Positions 24,881-24,962 of a stretch of 24,962 bases of DNA are shown piece after piece. The notes under the pieces were generated by a model. That model saw nothing but the letters and a program-made list of their open reading frames with translations, made no database searches and was not told the origin of the DNA. The position numbers were made by a program, and so were the translations under genes. How positions within the stretch are numbered: position 1 is the stretch's first letter; each line of letters begins with the position of its first letter. Origin of the DNA: UBA10649 sp964597445. Lineage in GTDB: Bacteria; Actinomycetota; Actinomycetes; S36-B12. The stretch is taken from the NCBI GenBank assembly GCA_964597445.1, contig CAZQXO010000030.1, forward strand, positions 1-24,962. Direction: 5' to 3'.

Positions 24881-24962
24881 CGGAGCGTGCGGAGTGGCCG
24901 AGGGGACGGGCACGGAGCGTGCGGAGTGGCCGAGGGGACGGGCACGGAGCGTGCGGAGTGGC
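24881..24962. repeat. 32-bp tandem repeat, at least 2.6 copies, running off the window
   Basis: Two identical copies (24881-24912, 24913-24944) and 18 nt of a third. The array begins at the base after the tRNA discriminator. Across each junction GCACG-GAG-CGTGC forms a 5-bp hairpin; in the first case its left arm borrows the last three tRNA bases (24878-24880). The unit also contains GTGGCCGAGGGG, which resembles the D-arm region of class-II tRNAs. The total number of copies is unknown because the window ends inside the array. Confidence 0.9.

Noticed and set aside
24712..24945. Minus-strand frame containing GGSRTHTVPGLSRVSLP
   Set aside because: This is the antisense translation of the tRNA gene, a well-known source of spurious proteins, extended through the tandem repeat.

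Overview
The window is high-GC bacterial DNA. It has frequent GTG starts, strong Shine-Dalgarno sequences, ATGA/GTGA start-stop overlaps and very little spare sequence. Gene content and order (glmU-prs-rplY-pth-cysQ-mfd-SurA_N lipoprotein-mazG-eno-ftsB-DUF501-ppx) are those of an Actinomycetes chromosome. Nothing seen here fixes the genus.

Positions 1-13266 form a housekeeping block, all on the + strand. It opens with the end of an unidentified protein. It then carries cell-wall precursor synthesis (glmU), PRPP synthesis (prs), ribosomal protein L25 with an unusual C-terminus (rplY), peptidyl-tRNA hydrolase (pth), a CysQ-type phosphatase, transcription-repair coupling factor (mfd), a SurA_N-type lipoprotein, MazG, enolase, the divisome protein FtsB, a DUF501 protein and an exopolyphosphatase. 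Eno appears to have its own promoter, placed for a leaderless mRNA. A 30-bp hairpin-bearing tandem repeat fills the eno-ftsB gap.

Positions 13267-23292 form a sugar-uptake island resembling the aglREFGAK type. A LacI-family repressor and a cytoplasmic GH13 alpha-glucosidase read right. An MsmK/UgpC-type ABC ATPase reads left; its stop codon overlaps that of the glucosidase in a CTAG. Divergent from the ATPase, a sugar-binding lipoprotein, two CUT1 permeases, a GH1 beta-glucosidase and a second copy of the MalG-type permease read right. The 309-bp divergent gap holds a nearly perfect 30-bp palindrome with a LacI-type core. A related half-conserved site lies before the lacI gene, which suggests one repressor controls the whole island. 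A 14-bp-stem hairpin separates the binding protein from the permeases.

Positions 23293-24962 carry a dienelactone-hydrolase family enzyme, a family-5-type uracil-DNA glycosylase with four Fe-S cysteines, and a short class-I tRNA whose anticodon reads UAA (leucine UUA codon) without the long variable arm normal for tRNA-Leu. A 32-bp tandem repeat, again carrying a small hairpin, starts at the tRNA 3' end and runs off the window.

I did not find an unmistakably new multi-gene system. The most unusual items are the class-I UAA tRNA with its abutting repeats, the hairpin-bearing tandem repeats, the L25 without a recognisable TL5 domain, and the duplicated permease around the GH1 gene.
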